This document shows positions 11,042 through 21,720 of a DNA stretch of 64,000 bases, piece after piece. This DNA is from Channallabes apus (Eukaryota > Chordata > Actinopteri > Siluriformes > Clariidae). The notes beneath the pieces are model-generated. The model was not told the DNA's origin and did no database searches. It saw nothing but the letters and a program-made list of their open reading frames with translations. Numbering within the stretch: the stretch's first letter is position 1; the number at the start of each line of letters is the position of its first letter. The stretch covers positions 11,324,707 to 11,388,706 of the forward strand of contig CM060127.1 of assembly GCA_030522415.1 (NCBI GenBank), given 5' to 3'. The translations under genes and the position numbers were made by a program.

Positions 11042-12416
11042 TACAAGTTTATAAAGTTGGTTAGAGTGATTAAAGATAGAGATGGAAATGTACTGACAGA
11101 TGCCAGGAGGGTGATGGGAAGATGGAAGGAGTACTTTGAGGAGTTGATGAATGAGGAAAACAAAACAGAACAAAGAGTAGAAGAGGTGACTGTTGTGGAG
11201 CCTGAAGTAGCAAATATTAGTAAAAGTGAGGTGAGAAGGGCGTTGAAGAGGATGAAGAGTGGAAAGGCTGTTGGTCCTGATGACATACCTGTGGAGGTAT
11301 GGAAGTGCTTAGGAGAGGTGGCAGTAGAGTTTCTGACTAGTTTGTTTAACGAGATCTTGGAGAGTGAGAGGATTCCAGAGGAATGGAGGAGAAGTGTATT
11401 GGTGCCGATTTTTAAGAACAAGGGAGATGTGCAGAGCTGTGGCAATTACAGAGGCATAAAGCTAATGAGCCATACAATGAAGCTGTGGGAAAGAGTAGTG
11501 GAAGCTAGGTTAAGGGCAGAGGTGAGAATTTGTGAGCAGCAATATGGTTTTATGCCTAGAAAGAGTACATCAGATGGAGTATTTCGTTTGAGGATGCTGA
11601 TGGAGAAGTACAGAGAAGGTAATAAAGAGTTGCATTGTGTCTTTGTAGATTTAGAGAAAGCGTACGACAGGGTGCCGAGAGAGGAGCTGTGGTGTTGTAT
11701 GAGGAAGTCTGGAGTGTCAGAGGAATGAAAGTTAGCCGCAGCAAGACGGAATACGGAACATGTGTGAATGAGAGGGACCCAAGAGGAACAGTGAGGCTAC
11801 AGGGAGCAGAGGTAAAGAAGGTGCAGGATTTTAAGTACTTAGGGTCAACGGTCGAGAGTGTTCAAAGGAGGTGAAGAGACGAGTACAGGCAGGTTGGAAT
11901 GGGTGGAGAAAAGTGTCAGGTGTGTTGTGCGATAAAAGAGTATCAGCGAGAATGAAAGGAAAGGTGTACAGGACAGGGGTGAGACCAGCAATGCTCTACG
12001 GCTTAGAGACAGTGGCACTGAAGAAAAGACAGGAGGCAGAGCTAGAGGTAGCAGAGCTGAAGATGTTGAGGTTCTCTTTGGGAGAGACAAGGATGGATAG
12101 GATCAAGAATGAGTTCATCAGAGGGACAACCCATGTTAGATGTTTTGGAGATAAAGTCAGAGAGGCCAGATTGAGGTGGTTTGGACATGTTCAGAGGAGA
12201 GATGGTGAATATATCGGTAGAAGGATGCTGAGGTTGGAACTGCCAGGCAGGAGGTCTAGAGGAAGACTAAAGAGGAGATTTATGGATGCAGTGAGAGAGG
12301 ACATGAAGTTAGTTGGTGTGAGAGAAGAGGATGCAGAGGATAGGGTTAGATGGAGGCAGATGATTCGCTGTGGCGACCCCTGAAAGGGAACAGCCGAAAG
12401 ACAAAGAAGAAGAAGA
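11042..12416 (+). pseudogene. RTE-like LINE, internally deleted reverse transcriptase
   Basis: Frame 11057-11728 carries the front of a reverse transcriptase: GKAVGPDDIPVEVWK, PIFKNKGDVQSCGNYRGIKL, QYGFMPRKST and FVDLEKAYDRVPREELW. It then jumps directly to the thumb region MKVSRSKTEY and FKYLGSTV (11725-11874). Frame 11871-12383 gives the carboxy end (VRPAMLYGLETV, RLRWFGHVQRR, EDRVRWRQMIRCGDP). The palm block with the catalytic F/YADD is absent, so about 100 codons are deleted and the copy is dead. It ends at 'aaagaagaagaagataa', the AAG-type tail usual for RTE-clade fish elements. The clade assignment is from memory of family features. Confidence 0.75.
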
Positions 12417-12610
12417 TAAAGTTGGCAATAGTCCCATCCTCGCGTAATCACTCTTGTTGTCCAAGAGATGGTCCTTCTCGCCAATCCCCCTGTCTCATCT
12501 CAGTTTTTCATCATTTGAATTTCATGCAGTTAAGGTAACCTCTCCAATTAACCTCCACATCTAAGTCAACTTAGAAAACAACTAAAATTCCGACACAGAG
12601 GTACGTTATC

Positions 12611-13531
12611 ATGTCTACCGTTCAGCTTGTTCAGTGTGTAGAGTGCAGGATGTTTAGACATTCTTCCTCCGTCATTAGTGATAACTTTATTTGTGATAGG
12701 TGTGTGTTAGTGAGCACTCTGACGGAGAAGATATCAGCGTTAGAGGAGCGCATCCAGACTTTAGAGAGGGTTAGAGAGTGTGAGAGCAGCGTTATTCCTG
12801 TAGCGGACAGTCTGGGTGCCACAGGCGGAGATAAACAGCCCCCGACTCCGGCATTAGAGCCCTCACAGCGGGGCGAGTGGGTGACGACTCGGCGGCATAC
12901 TCGTTCAGCCAAAGCTAACGCTAAGGCTAGCCCACCGGAGCACACCTCCTCTGCGCGTCACGTGTCCAACAGGTTTGCTCTCCTCAGTGATGCACCCGCT
13001 GAGAAACCTGAAAGAGCTCTGGTTATAGGTGACTCTATACTGAGGCACGTGACATTAGCTAGACCTTTAGGGGCGCCAGCGGCAGTGGTTAGGTGTATCC
13101 CGGGAGCCAGAGCACGGGACATAGCAGGTAATCTTAGGGCTCTAGGACAGCACAGGTTCTCTAAGATAGTGGTACATGCTGGAGCTAATGATATACGCCT
13201 TCGTCAGTCAGAGGTTAGTAAGAGTAACTTTACAGAGGTGTTTAAATTAGCGAAGGCGATGTCCGATGAAGTAATATGCTCTGGTCCCATCCCAATGAGA
13301 CGTGGCGACATAGCTTACAGCAGGTTATGGTCGCTGAACCGCTGGATGTCCAGGTGGTGCTCCAAAAATAATGTGGGCTACATAGATAATTGGAAGACCT
13401 TTGAGGGCAAAGCTGGCCTGTTAGGGCGGGACGGTGTCCATCCCACTCGGGAAGGTGCTGCTCTCATTTCCTGTAGTATAGCTCATAGTCTCAGTATCTC
13501 AGGTATCAGCAGGAATCTCAGGTCTCGTTAA
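12611..13531 (+). CDS. L2 LINE ORF1 protein with SGNH esterase domain
   Basis: A 306-residue intact frame starting at ATG 12611. Residues 9-31 hold a C-x2-C...C-x2-C zinc-binding pattern. Residues 35-56 form a short coiled coil (LTEKISALEERIQTLERV). The carboxy half is a SGNH/GDSL-like hydrolase: GDS at 140-142 (block I, nucleophile Ser142), AGANDI with Asn193 (block III) and DGVHPT with Asp274 and His277 (block V). All expected catalytic residues are present. Esterase-type ORF1 proteins are known in the CR1/L2 group of LINEs, where their biochemical role is unresolved. The frame is free of stops, suggesting recent activity. Confidence 0.9.
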   Translation: MSTVQLVQCVECRMFRHSSSVISDNFICDRCVLVSTLTEKISALEERIQTLERVRECESSVIPVADSLGATGGDKQPPTPALEPSQRGEWVTTRRHTRSAKANAKASPPEHTSSARHVSNRFALLSDAPAEKPERALVIGDSILRHVTLARPLGAPAAVVRCIPGARARDIAGNLRALGQHRFSKIVVHAGANDIRLRQSEVSKSNFTEVFKLAKAMSDEVICSGPIPMRRGDIAYSRLWSLNRWMSRWCSKNNVGYIDNWKTFEGKAGLLGRDGVHPTREGAALISCSIAHSLSISGISRNLRSR

Positions 13532-13634
13532 TCGGTGACAATCCAGAGCCCAGGCCAGGGAGCAGACAGACAGGCTAAACCAACCGTCTGCTAGCTGCAT
13601 AGAGTCGTCACTCAGGGTTCACCTTATTGAGACT

Positions 13635-16604
13635 GTGTCTGTTCCCCGATCTAAGCAAAAATGTAGAAAGACTCAGAAAGTCTGTTTCAATAATTTAATT
13701 AACATAAAGACCACAAACTCAGATCATACTGAATGCGCAGCCGGCACCTCTGATCTGAAGCTAGGATTGTTAAATATTAGATCTCTCGCATCAAAAGCAG
13801 TTATTGTTAATGAAATTATCACAGATCAGGCGTTTGATATACTCTGTTTAACTGAAACGTGGGTTAAACAGGATGAGTATGTAGCTCTAAATGAAGCTAG
13901 TCCTCCTGGATACAGCTACATACACCAGCCTCGGTTAACTGGTAGAGGAGGAGGCGTCGCAGCTATTCATAATGATAATCTGTCTATCGTACAAAAACAC
14001 CGACACAAATTTAACTCATTTGAAATTCTCTATAGTAACATAAGTCTATTTAAGTATATTAAATCAGCTCAGTCGATTCCACTAATTATAATTTACAGAC
14101 CTCCAGGGCCGTATTCTGAATTTCTTAGTGAATTTGCGGATTTCATCTCAGACCTGGTCGTTTCTGTAGACAAAGTGTTAATTGCTGGAGATTTTAACAT
14201 TCATTTTGAGAATCCAGAAGACCCTCTGAGAACAGCATTTATATCCATACTGGACTCCGTAGGCGTAAATCAGTGTGTAGTAGGACCCACTCATAAAGCA
14301 GGTCACACTTTAGATTTAGTAATATTCTTCGGATTAAGTATAAGAAATGTATTCACAATTCCACTGTCTGAAATTATCTCAGATCACTATCTTGTCTCCA
14401 TTCAAGTATGTCACAGTGATAACGTACGCACAGCACCGCGCTACCGTATTAAACGTACATTCACATCAACTACCACACAGAGTTTTATCAGTAATCTCCC
14501 ACAGTTACCAACTTCGATTAGGCCACCGTCTGACCCCACAGAACTTGATCAGGCGACTGAATATTTAGAGTCGACACTTCGTTGTACCTTAGATAATGTA
14601 GCTCCAGCTAAAAGAAAAATTATTAGAGATAAGAAACTCGCTCCCTGGTATAACGATCACACGCGCACTTTAAAACAGACTGCTCGGAAATTAGAGCGTA
14701 AATGGCGTCAAACTAAATTATTGGTATTTCAAATAGCATGGAAAGAGAGCATCCTGAACTATAGGAAAGCTCTTAGTGTAGCTAGATCAACGTATCTCTC
14801 CACTCTTATAGAAGAAAATAAAAATAATCCTAGATTTTTATTTAATACCGTAGCCAAATTAACCAGAAATAAGACCACTACAGAAATCTCCACAACAACA
14901 TCATGCAATAGTGAGGACTTCATGAACTTTTTTAATAATAAAATTGTAAATATTAGGCATAAAATTGAGACTTTGAAACCAAACAATGTGATTGATACAG
15001 ATGTTAACCTAGCCATGTCAGATTCAAACCTAGAAGACTTTACTCCTCTTGAAGAGAATGAACTAATTTCACTCATCTCTTCTGCAAATTCATCAACCTG
15101 TATATTAGATCCTATACCGACACATTTTCTTAAACAGATAGTACCAGTAATAACAGAACCGCTGTTGAGAATAATTAATTCCTCACTCAGCATTGGTTAT
15201 GTTCCAAAATCTTTTAAAGTAGCAGTTATTAAACCAATAATTAAGAAACCTGACCTCGACCCCTGTCAGCTGTCCAATTACAGGCCAATATCAAACCTCC
15301 CCTTTATCTGTAAGATTCTGGAAAAGATAGTAGCGGAGCAGCTATGCTCATATCTACATAGAAATGGCATACATGAACTGTATCAGTCAGGATTTAGGCC
15401 TCATCACAGCACAGAAACAGCACTCGTTAAAGTAGTAAATGACCTCCTATTGGCCTCTGATCAGGGTTGTGTAACTATGCTTGTATTACTCGACCTCAGT
15501 GCAGCTTTTGACACTATTGATCATGCTATTCTTCTTCACAGATTAGAAAATGTAATAGGAATTAAGGGTACAGCCCTCTCCTGGCTCAGATCCTATTTGA
15601 CCGATCGTTATCAGTATGTAGACTTAAATGGTGATTATTCTGCATGTTCTCTAGTGGAGTTTGGCGTTCCGCAGGGTTCAGTTTTAGGCCCACTGCTTTT
15701 TTCCCTTTACATGCTTCCTCTGGGCAACATAATCCGTAAGCATGGTATTAGTTTTCATTGTTATGCTGACGACACACAGCTATACGTCTCAACAAAACCT
15801 GATGAGAAAAACCATCTTACTAAAGTTGAGCAATGTGTGCAGGACATAAGAAATTGGATGCTAATTAACTTCCTTCTGCTTAATCCGGATAAGACAGAAG
15901 TTCTAGTCATAGGACCGCATACAGCTAGAAGTAAAATCTTAGATCACACCGTAACTTTAGATGGCCTTTCTGTTCCGTCAAGTGCAACAGTAAAAGACCT
16001 CGGCGTGATTATAGATTCCAGCCTTTCATTTGAAGCTCATGTAGATAATATCACCAGGATAGCATTCTTTCACCTCAGAAATATCGCCAAAATATGAAAT
16101 ATATTGTCGCTAAACGATGCAGAAAAACTAGTTCATGCTTTTATCACTTCTAGGTTGGACTATTGTAATGCCTTACTGTCTGGTTGTTCAGTTAGGTGCA
16201 TAAACAAGCTTCAGCTAGTCCAGAATACAGCAGCGAGAGTCCTCACTAGAACCAGAAGATATGAGCACATCACCCCTATCCTATCTTCACTGCATTGGCT
16301 CCCTGTGAAATTTCGCATTGATTTTAAAATACTACTCTTGACATATAAAGCATTAAATGGTCTCGCCCCGCAGTATCTGAGCGAACTGGTAGTGTCTTAC
16401 GATCCGCCACGCCTACTTCGGTCAAAGGATGCAGGCTGCTTATCAGTACCGCGTATTATGAAAACTACAGCTGGGGGCAGAGCTTTTTATTACAAAGCCC
16501 CAAAATTATGGAATAGTCTTCCAAATAGTGTTCGGGACTCAGACACAGTCTCAGTGTTTAAGTCTAGGCTAAAAACCTATTTATTTAGCCAAGCATTTTT
16601 ATAA
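13635..16604 (+). pseudogene. L2 LINE ORF2: AP endonuclease and reverse transcriptase, one nonsense codon
   Basis: One continuous frame is broken only by TGA at 16095-16097. The sister copy at 44-48 kb has AGA (Arg) at that site, so one A-to-T change explains it. The endonuclease comes first ([35 protein letters not shown]), then the reverse transcriptase ([49 protein letters not shown], catalytic YADDTQLY) and the thumb and carboxy end ([32 protein letters not shown]). 13635 is a GTG. No ATG precedes the endonuclease domain in this frame after the in-frame TGA at 13536-13538, so the true start is unclear. The protein would be about 990 residues. Confidence 0.9.
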
Positions 16605-17620
16605 ATAGATTTGCCATAAGGTAAAGGAGCAGATCTGGGGGACTCATGGACGTAGAGTATTATGGTGAACTGGTATGTTTTAGATGCTGTCTTCCTCAGT
16701 CTCATTTGATCACTCAGGTTTGTTGACGGTGAGGTGATTGTTTGCTTTACATCTCAGGGAGCCCTCATGTTTGTGTTTCCTTCTGGCTCTCCCTTTAGTT
16801 ATGCTGTCATAGTTAGTCCTGCCGGAGTCCCTGCTTGCACTCTACAGTAAATATACATTCACATTAGACATTGTGACTGTGACCATACCTAATTGCAATC
16901 TCTCCTCCTCTTCTCTTCCGCCCCCTCTTTCTCTTTCCTCTCTCCCCCTGTCTCCCCCTTTCACTCTTTCTCTCTCTCTCTCTGTCGAGCTACACATGTG
17001 GTTCCTGAGCTGCCAGTGATCCAGACTCCCTCTGCCCTCCGGACCTGTCTGGTCCATCCTGGTGCCCGATTTCTGGTTGGAGGTCTCATCGCATGGATGC
17101 CCCGTGTGTCTCTTTAGGATGTGCCTGGTGTCTGGGGATGATTCTATCTACTTAGAAGATGGTTCTGGCCTCGACTGGTGTTGTCAGCTGTTTCTCTGAG
17201 GACTTGACAATTCGATAGTTCAGGACTGGAACTTTCTACAAGTCTATCTGAGTCTCGAATAATTACTGGACTCCATTTTACATCAACTATTATAACATCA
17301 ATTAACATCAACTATTATAGCTGAACCTAACACTTAGCAGGAAATGATCTGCATTTATACTGTGTTATCTGTTTCACCCAGATGAGGATGGGTTCCCTGT
17401 CGAGTCTGGTTCCTCTCAAGGTTTCTTCCTATTACCATCTCAGGGAGTTTTTCCTTGCCACTGTCGCCCTCGGGCTTGCTCACCAGGGACTATCTGAACA
17501 TTTTGATTCATACACATTCACATTCCATACAAACTTAAATAATTCTTTTGATTGTGTAAAGCTGTTTTGAGACAATGTCAATTGTTAAAAGCGCTATACA
17601 AATAAAACTGAATTGAATAG
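16605..17620 (+). other. L2 LINE 3' UTR
   Basis: Non-coding. It contains a CT-rich tract (16895-16985), the 'gctgccagtgatccagact' and 'gatagttcaggactggaact' blocks repeated elsewhere in the window, and the terminal 'gttaaaagcgctatacaaat' (17585-17604) recognised by L2-type reverse transcriptases. Confidence 0.85.
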
Positions 17621-20042
17621 TCATTTACCGTCCTCCTGGATCTCTAGGAAACTTTCTAGATGAAATGGACATTCTTCTTAGTCTTTTTCCTTCTGCTAAC
17701 ACTCCTCTCACTGTTCTAGGAGATTTCAACCTTCCATATGACAAACTACAATCCTCTTTCCTTATCCCTCTCCTTAACTCCTTCTCTTTAACTCTAAACA
17801 ACAGCCCTCCCACACACAAGGCAGGGAATTCTCTCGATCTCGTTTTTTGCCACCCTTGCCCAGTCACGTATGTCACTACTATTCCTCTTCATAAATCTGA
17901 TCATTACCTGGTATCCTTCACCATAACCCTTCCTATTCTATGTAAACCTAACCACCAAAATTTCTCTTTTTCTGGCAGAAACCTTCACTCTGTCTCCCAC
18001 TCCTCTGTCTTCATGCACCCTATCATCCCTCCCAGACCCAACCTCTCTACCACTAGAGACTTCGACTGAAACTTTCCTCTCCTCTCTCTCCTCATCCATA
18101 GATCTCCTTTGCCCGCTGTCATCTAAACCAAGGAAGACGTCTTGTCCTGCTCCTTGGCTATCTGATGTACTACACAACAACAGGAGAGAATTAAGACCTG
18201 CAGAGAGAAGATGGAAGAAATCGCAACTTAATGCAGATCTCATCTCTTACCAGACACTTCTCTCCAAATTCTCATGTGACGTGACTTCTGCCAAAACTAC
18301 CTTCTTCAGGGAAAAGCTGGAAGCCTCTGCACATGATCCTGGCAAACTCCACAACATCTTCTCCTCACTACTCAACCCACCGACTCCTCCTGCCCCTTCC
18401 TCTCTGAATGCTGATGATTTTGCCACATTCTACGATGGGAAAATTGCAGCAATCCGCCAGTCCTTCGCTCCCAACCAAACTCCTACAGCAGAACCTCAGG
18501 ACATTCCCTTCCCTCCTTTAACAGAATTCTCCAACTTGTCATCTGATGAGATTCAGCAGATCATCTCGTCATCTAATCCCACCACCTGTTCATTGGACCC
18601 AATCCCCTCCACAATGCTCCAGGCAATCTCACAAGACCTCCTTCCCTTCACCACAACCATCATAAACCATTCCATATCATCTGGTCATGTTCCTGCTGCT
18701 TTTAAGAAGGCAAGGGTTATTCCCATCCTCAAGAAACCCTGCCTGGACCCATCAGAAGTTAACAACTATCGCCCGGTATCACTTCTCTCTTTTATTTCCA
18801 AAATTCTTGAAAGAACTGATTATAACCAAATGTCTCTTTATCTCTCACAGAACAACCTTAATGATCCCAACCAATCAATCTGGATTCAAAGTGGCACATT
18901 CCCCAGAGACTGCCCTTCTGTCAGTCACTGAGAAGCTCCATGCTGCTAGATCTGCTAAACTGTCATCTGTTCTCATCCTCCTGGACCTGTAAGCTGCATT
19001 TGACATGGTGAACCACAAGATTCTATTATGTATTCTTGCAAGCTTCGGAATTTGTGGAACAGCGTGGCAATGGTTTGCTCCTTACCTAGAAGATAGGTCA
19101 TATGAGGTAACATGGAGGGGATCTATATCTGCCCCATGTAGACTCTCTACTGGTGTCCCACAGGGCTCAGTACTTGGTCCTCTTCTGTTCTCCCTCTATA
19201 CTCTTGGTAAAGTCATGTCATCGCATGGATTTTCATACCATTGTTATGCAGATGACACCCAACTTACTCTCTCCTTTCCTCCCTCTGACACTCAGGTTTC
19301 CACCCGTCTGTCTCTGGCAGACATATCATCCTGGATGACTGCACATCAGCTAAAGCTCAATCTGAGTAAAACTGAACTGTTGTTCATCCCTTGTGACTCA
19401 TCCCCAGGTCAAGACCTTGTGATATCCCTGGACAACAACCAAATCACTCCTTCAGCCACTGCCCGCAATCTTGGGGTAACCGTGGACAATCATCTGTCAT
19501 TTTCCCCACATATCGCTAACCTTACTCACTCTTGTAGATTTCTTCTTTGCAATATCAGAAGAATTCGCCCATTTCTTTCTTCACAGGCTACTCAGGTGCT
19601 TGTTCAGTCCCTTGTTATTTCAAGACTGGACTACTGCAACCCACTCCTGACAGGTCTGCCTCTGTCCACGATTCATCCTCTGCAACTGATCCAGAATGCA
19701 GCAGCACGTCTCGTTTTTAACCTCCCCAAGTTCTCCCACACCACCCCACTCCTCCGCTCCCTGCACTGGCTTCCTGTAGCTGCCCGCATCAAATTCAAAA
19801 TGCTGATGCTTGCCTACAAAGCTAAAAATGGCCCTGCACCCACTTACCTCTCTGCTCTAATCAAACCACGCACTGCACCACGTTCCCTCCGATCCTCCAG
19901 CACTGCTCGCCACATCCCACCATCTATCAGGGATCGAGGGCGACATTCATCCAGGCTCTTTTCTGTTCTGGCACCTACTGTAGGTTGTGGAACGAACTTC
20001 CTCTAGATGTCCGTACAGCAGAGACTTTGACTATCTTTAAAC
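17621..20042 (+). pseudogene. Second L2 LINE subfamily, 5'-truncated and degraded
   Basis: It begins inside the endonuclease (VIYRPPGSLGNFLDEMD, GDFNLPYDKLQSSF, SDHYLVS; 17622-18069). After a frameshift it continues at 18281-18931 (linker and start of the reverse transcriptase, IPILKKPCLDPSEVNNYRPV), with a further shift near 18880 and a TAA in place of a Ser codon at 18989. It then runs at 19005-20006 through [27 protein letters not shown] and RLDYCNPLLTGLPLSTI. The end breaks off at 'actatctttaaacgatgaag' about 20042, with no 3' UTR. It is clearly older and of another subfamily than the copy before it. Both point the same way. Confidence 0.85.
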
Positions 20043-20540
20043 GATGAAGAGGATGAAATTATTGTCAGACCTCCACCAAAAGTCAGTAAAAGGGTTGATA
20101 AACAATGCTATATGCATCTCACGTCCATAAAAAAAGAAGAAACGAAGAATTTTACACGCACACGGTGGGATACATTTAGAAACTGACTTGCAGGATGAGA
20201 GTCAGAAATAGCAGAAACATACAAACATTGTGTAGAAATCAAGTTTGACCGTCTGCCCGAAGACGCAGGGTTTCACTCCACTTGCTACCAGCGTTTTATT
20301 GACAAAAAGCGGTTGGATGCGGCCGAGAAACGAGTTTCACGGCGCCCTGAAGCTGGTGATGATCAGAACACACACCAGTCTGTGTCATCGGGAAATAGTA
20401 TTTCGTCAACGTATTGCCCAACAAAAAGACTTAGGTCCAGTACCGGACTGCCGATAGCTTGTTCGAGTCCTGGACTTCCTGCTTTGTGCATCATTTACAA
20501 GAAAACGGACAAGTGCATCACTGTGGCAGCAGGGGCGTAA
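20043..20540 (+). pseudogene. Amino-terminal piece of a CXC-motif transposon-like protein
   Basis: Degenerate coding DNA has a segment reading DRLPEDAGFHSTCYQRFIDK (two frames needed) and then RSSTGLPIACSSPGLPALC and IYKKTDKCITV (20437-20528). This resembles the cysteine-pair amino-terminal region of a multi-copy fish protein whose carboxy end has a tesmin-like CXC pattern. A likely carboxy-terminal piece lies at 26.8-27.6 kb, with several LINEs between. The family identity is from memory and uncertain. Confidence 0.4.
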
Positions 20541-21720
20541 ATTTCATTTAACAGTAGGGGGGGGACAATAAATATAAAATTTCTCATGAGCAATTTTTGA
20601 AGGGGACACAAATAATACAGTCAAATTGTACTTATGTCCCCACAGTGAAAACCTTTATTTCTATCATTATTACTGTAGTATGGAGACCGCGCCATTATGG
20701 TTATTTTCAAAGTTTTTCTCAGGTTCAATGACAAAGCAGATTTTTCTTCAAAACTATTTATTGCATTGTTTATGTTGTTTACAGTCAAGCCATCAACATA
20801 CATTAAAATGTAAACATGAGATCTAAACTAAAAACTGTGCTCCCTATGCTGGTGCTGGAAATATCATCTCTTTGATCTGCTGTCTCCGACTCCCTCCCTG
20901 GTCCTGAATCTGCCCCTTCCTCTACTCTCACTGTCTCAGAACAGACTGACTCCTGAAGCAGAACAAAATGCAGGAAAAGATGTTTTCCATACTCATAATA
21001 ACTAACTTGTTTACATTACACTTGTTAAATTGAAAGATCATACTGTAAATTGATGTGATGTTCAAACTATCAAAAAAAGAATCACAACAATAAAAACAAG
21101 GAATAAAAGAAACGGTTTAAAATTGTATTTAAAATTAATTAAGACACTTAGAACAGAATGGGTATTGATTATAAAATACAGTGGTGTCAGTTCAGAATAG
21201 GCACAGTGCTGATTTAGTAAATGCACAGCTAAATAATGTGTTAATTGTGGGCGTTAATGTTAAGTTAACATTATCCAAGTCGTCAGAAATAAAACACTGC
21301 ATGAGAAACGGCGTTTGTTGTGTTAGTTGCAGTGCACTATGTAAACAAGCTATTGTAAACAAGCTAACGTTAACTAGATAAGTAATCATTTAATGGCTAG
21401 TACAGTCCAGATTCATGGAAAATTACATCGGTAATCAGCAAACAAGAGAATCCCTTTATTTAACATGAATAAAATACCCTACTTACTGAAGTTCATCATT
21501 AATTGAGCCGCTGCCACAAACCTGACTTGAACTGGGAAAGCAGGAGGCAGTGGGACAAACCAAAGGGAGGAAGTGGAGGGGGAACTCAACTCTTTCTAAA
21601 TGCAGTTTTTGCTGAGTTTTTTTTCTACTTACACAATTATATTAGGTATACATACATATATTTTTCACAATAAAGAGTGCGATTTGTTCCAGTCTGTTTA
21701 AATACTAATGAGGGTGATAC
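20529..21720. repeat. Probable DNA-transposon left end and AT-rich sequence
   Basis: 'caggggcgtaaatttcattt' followed by a G8 run at 20558-20565 and 'ggggacacaaataatac' looks like one terminus of an hAT-type fish MITE. I found no matching inverted right terminus before the next L2. The rest (20.62-21.72 kb) has no recognisable coding sequence. Confidence 0.35.

Larger units (their letters stand above)
12417..17620 (+). mobile_element. Nearly full-length L2-clade LINE
   Basis: This unit has a 5' UTR (to 12610), ORF1 (12611-13531), a 100-base spacer, ORF2 (13635-16604 with one nonsense codon), and a roughly 1 kb 3' UTR ending in 'gcgctatacaaataaaactg' plus a short TTGAA-type tail at about 17615. 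It starts directly after the tail of the RTE-like copy and ends directly against another L2. A target duplication could not be identified. It is the best-preserved mobile element in the window. Confidence 0.85.

Noticed and set aside
12611..16604. Host gene with an esterase-like domain
   Set aside because: The position upstream of a LINE reverse transcriptase, with the same family in other copies, shows that it is L2 ORF1/ORF2.
16842..17117. Frames in the CT-rich block (also at 47864-48073)
   Set aside because: They lie in the L2 3' UTR and arise from low-complexity sequence.
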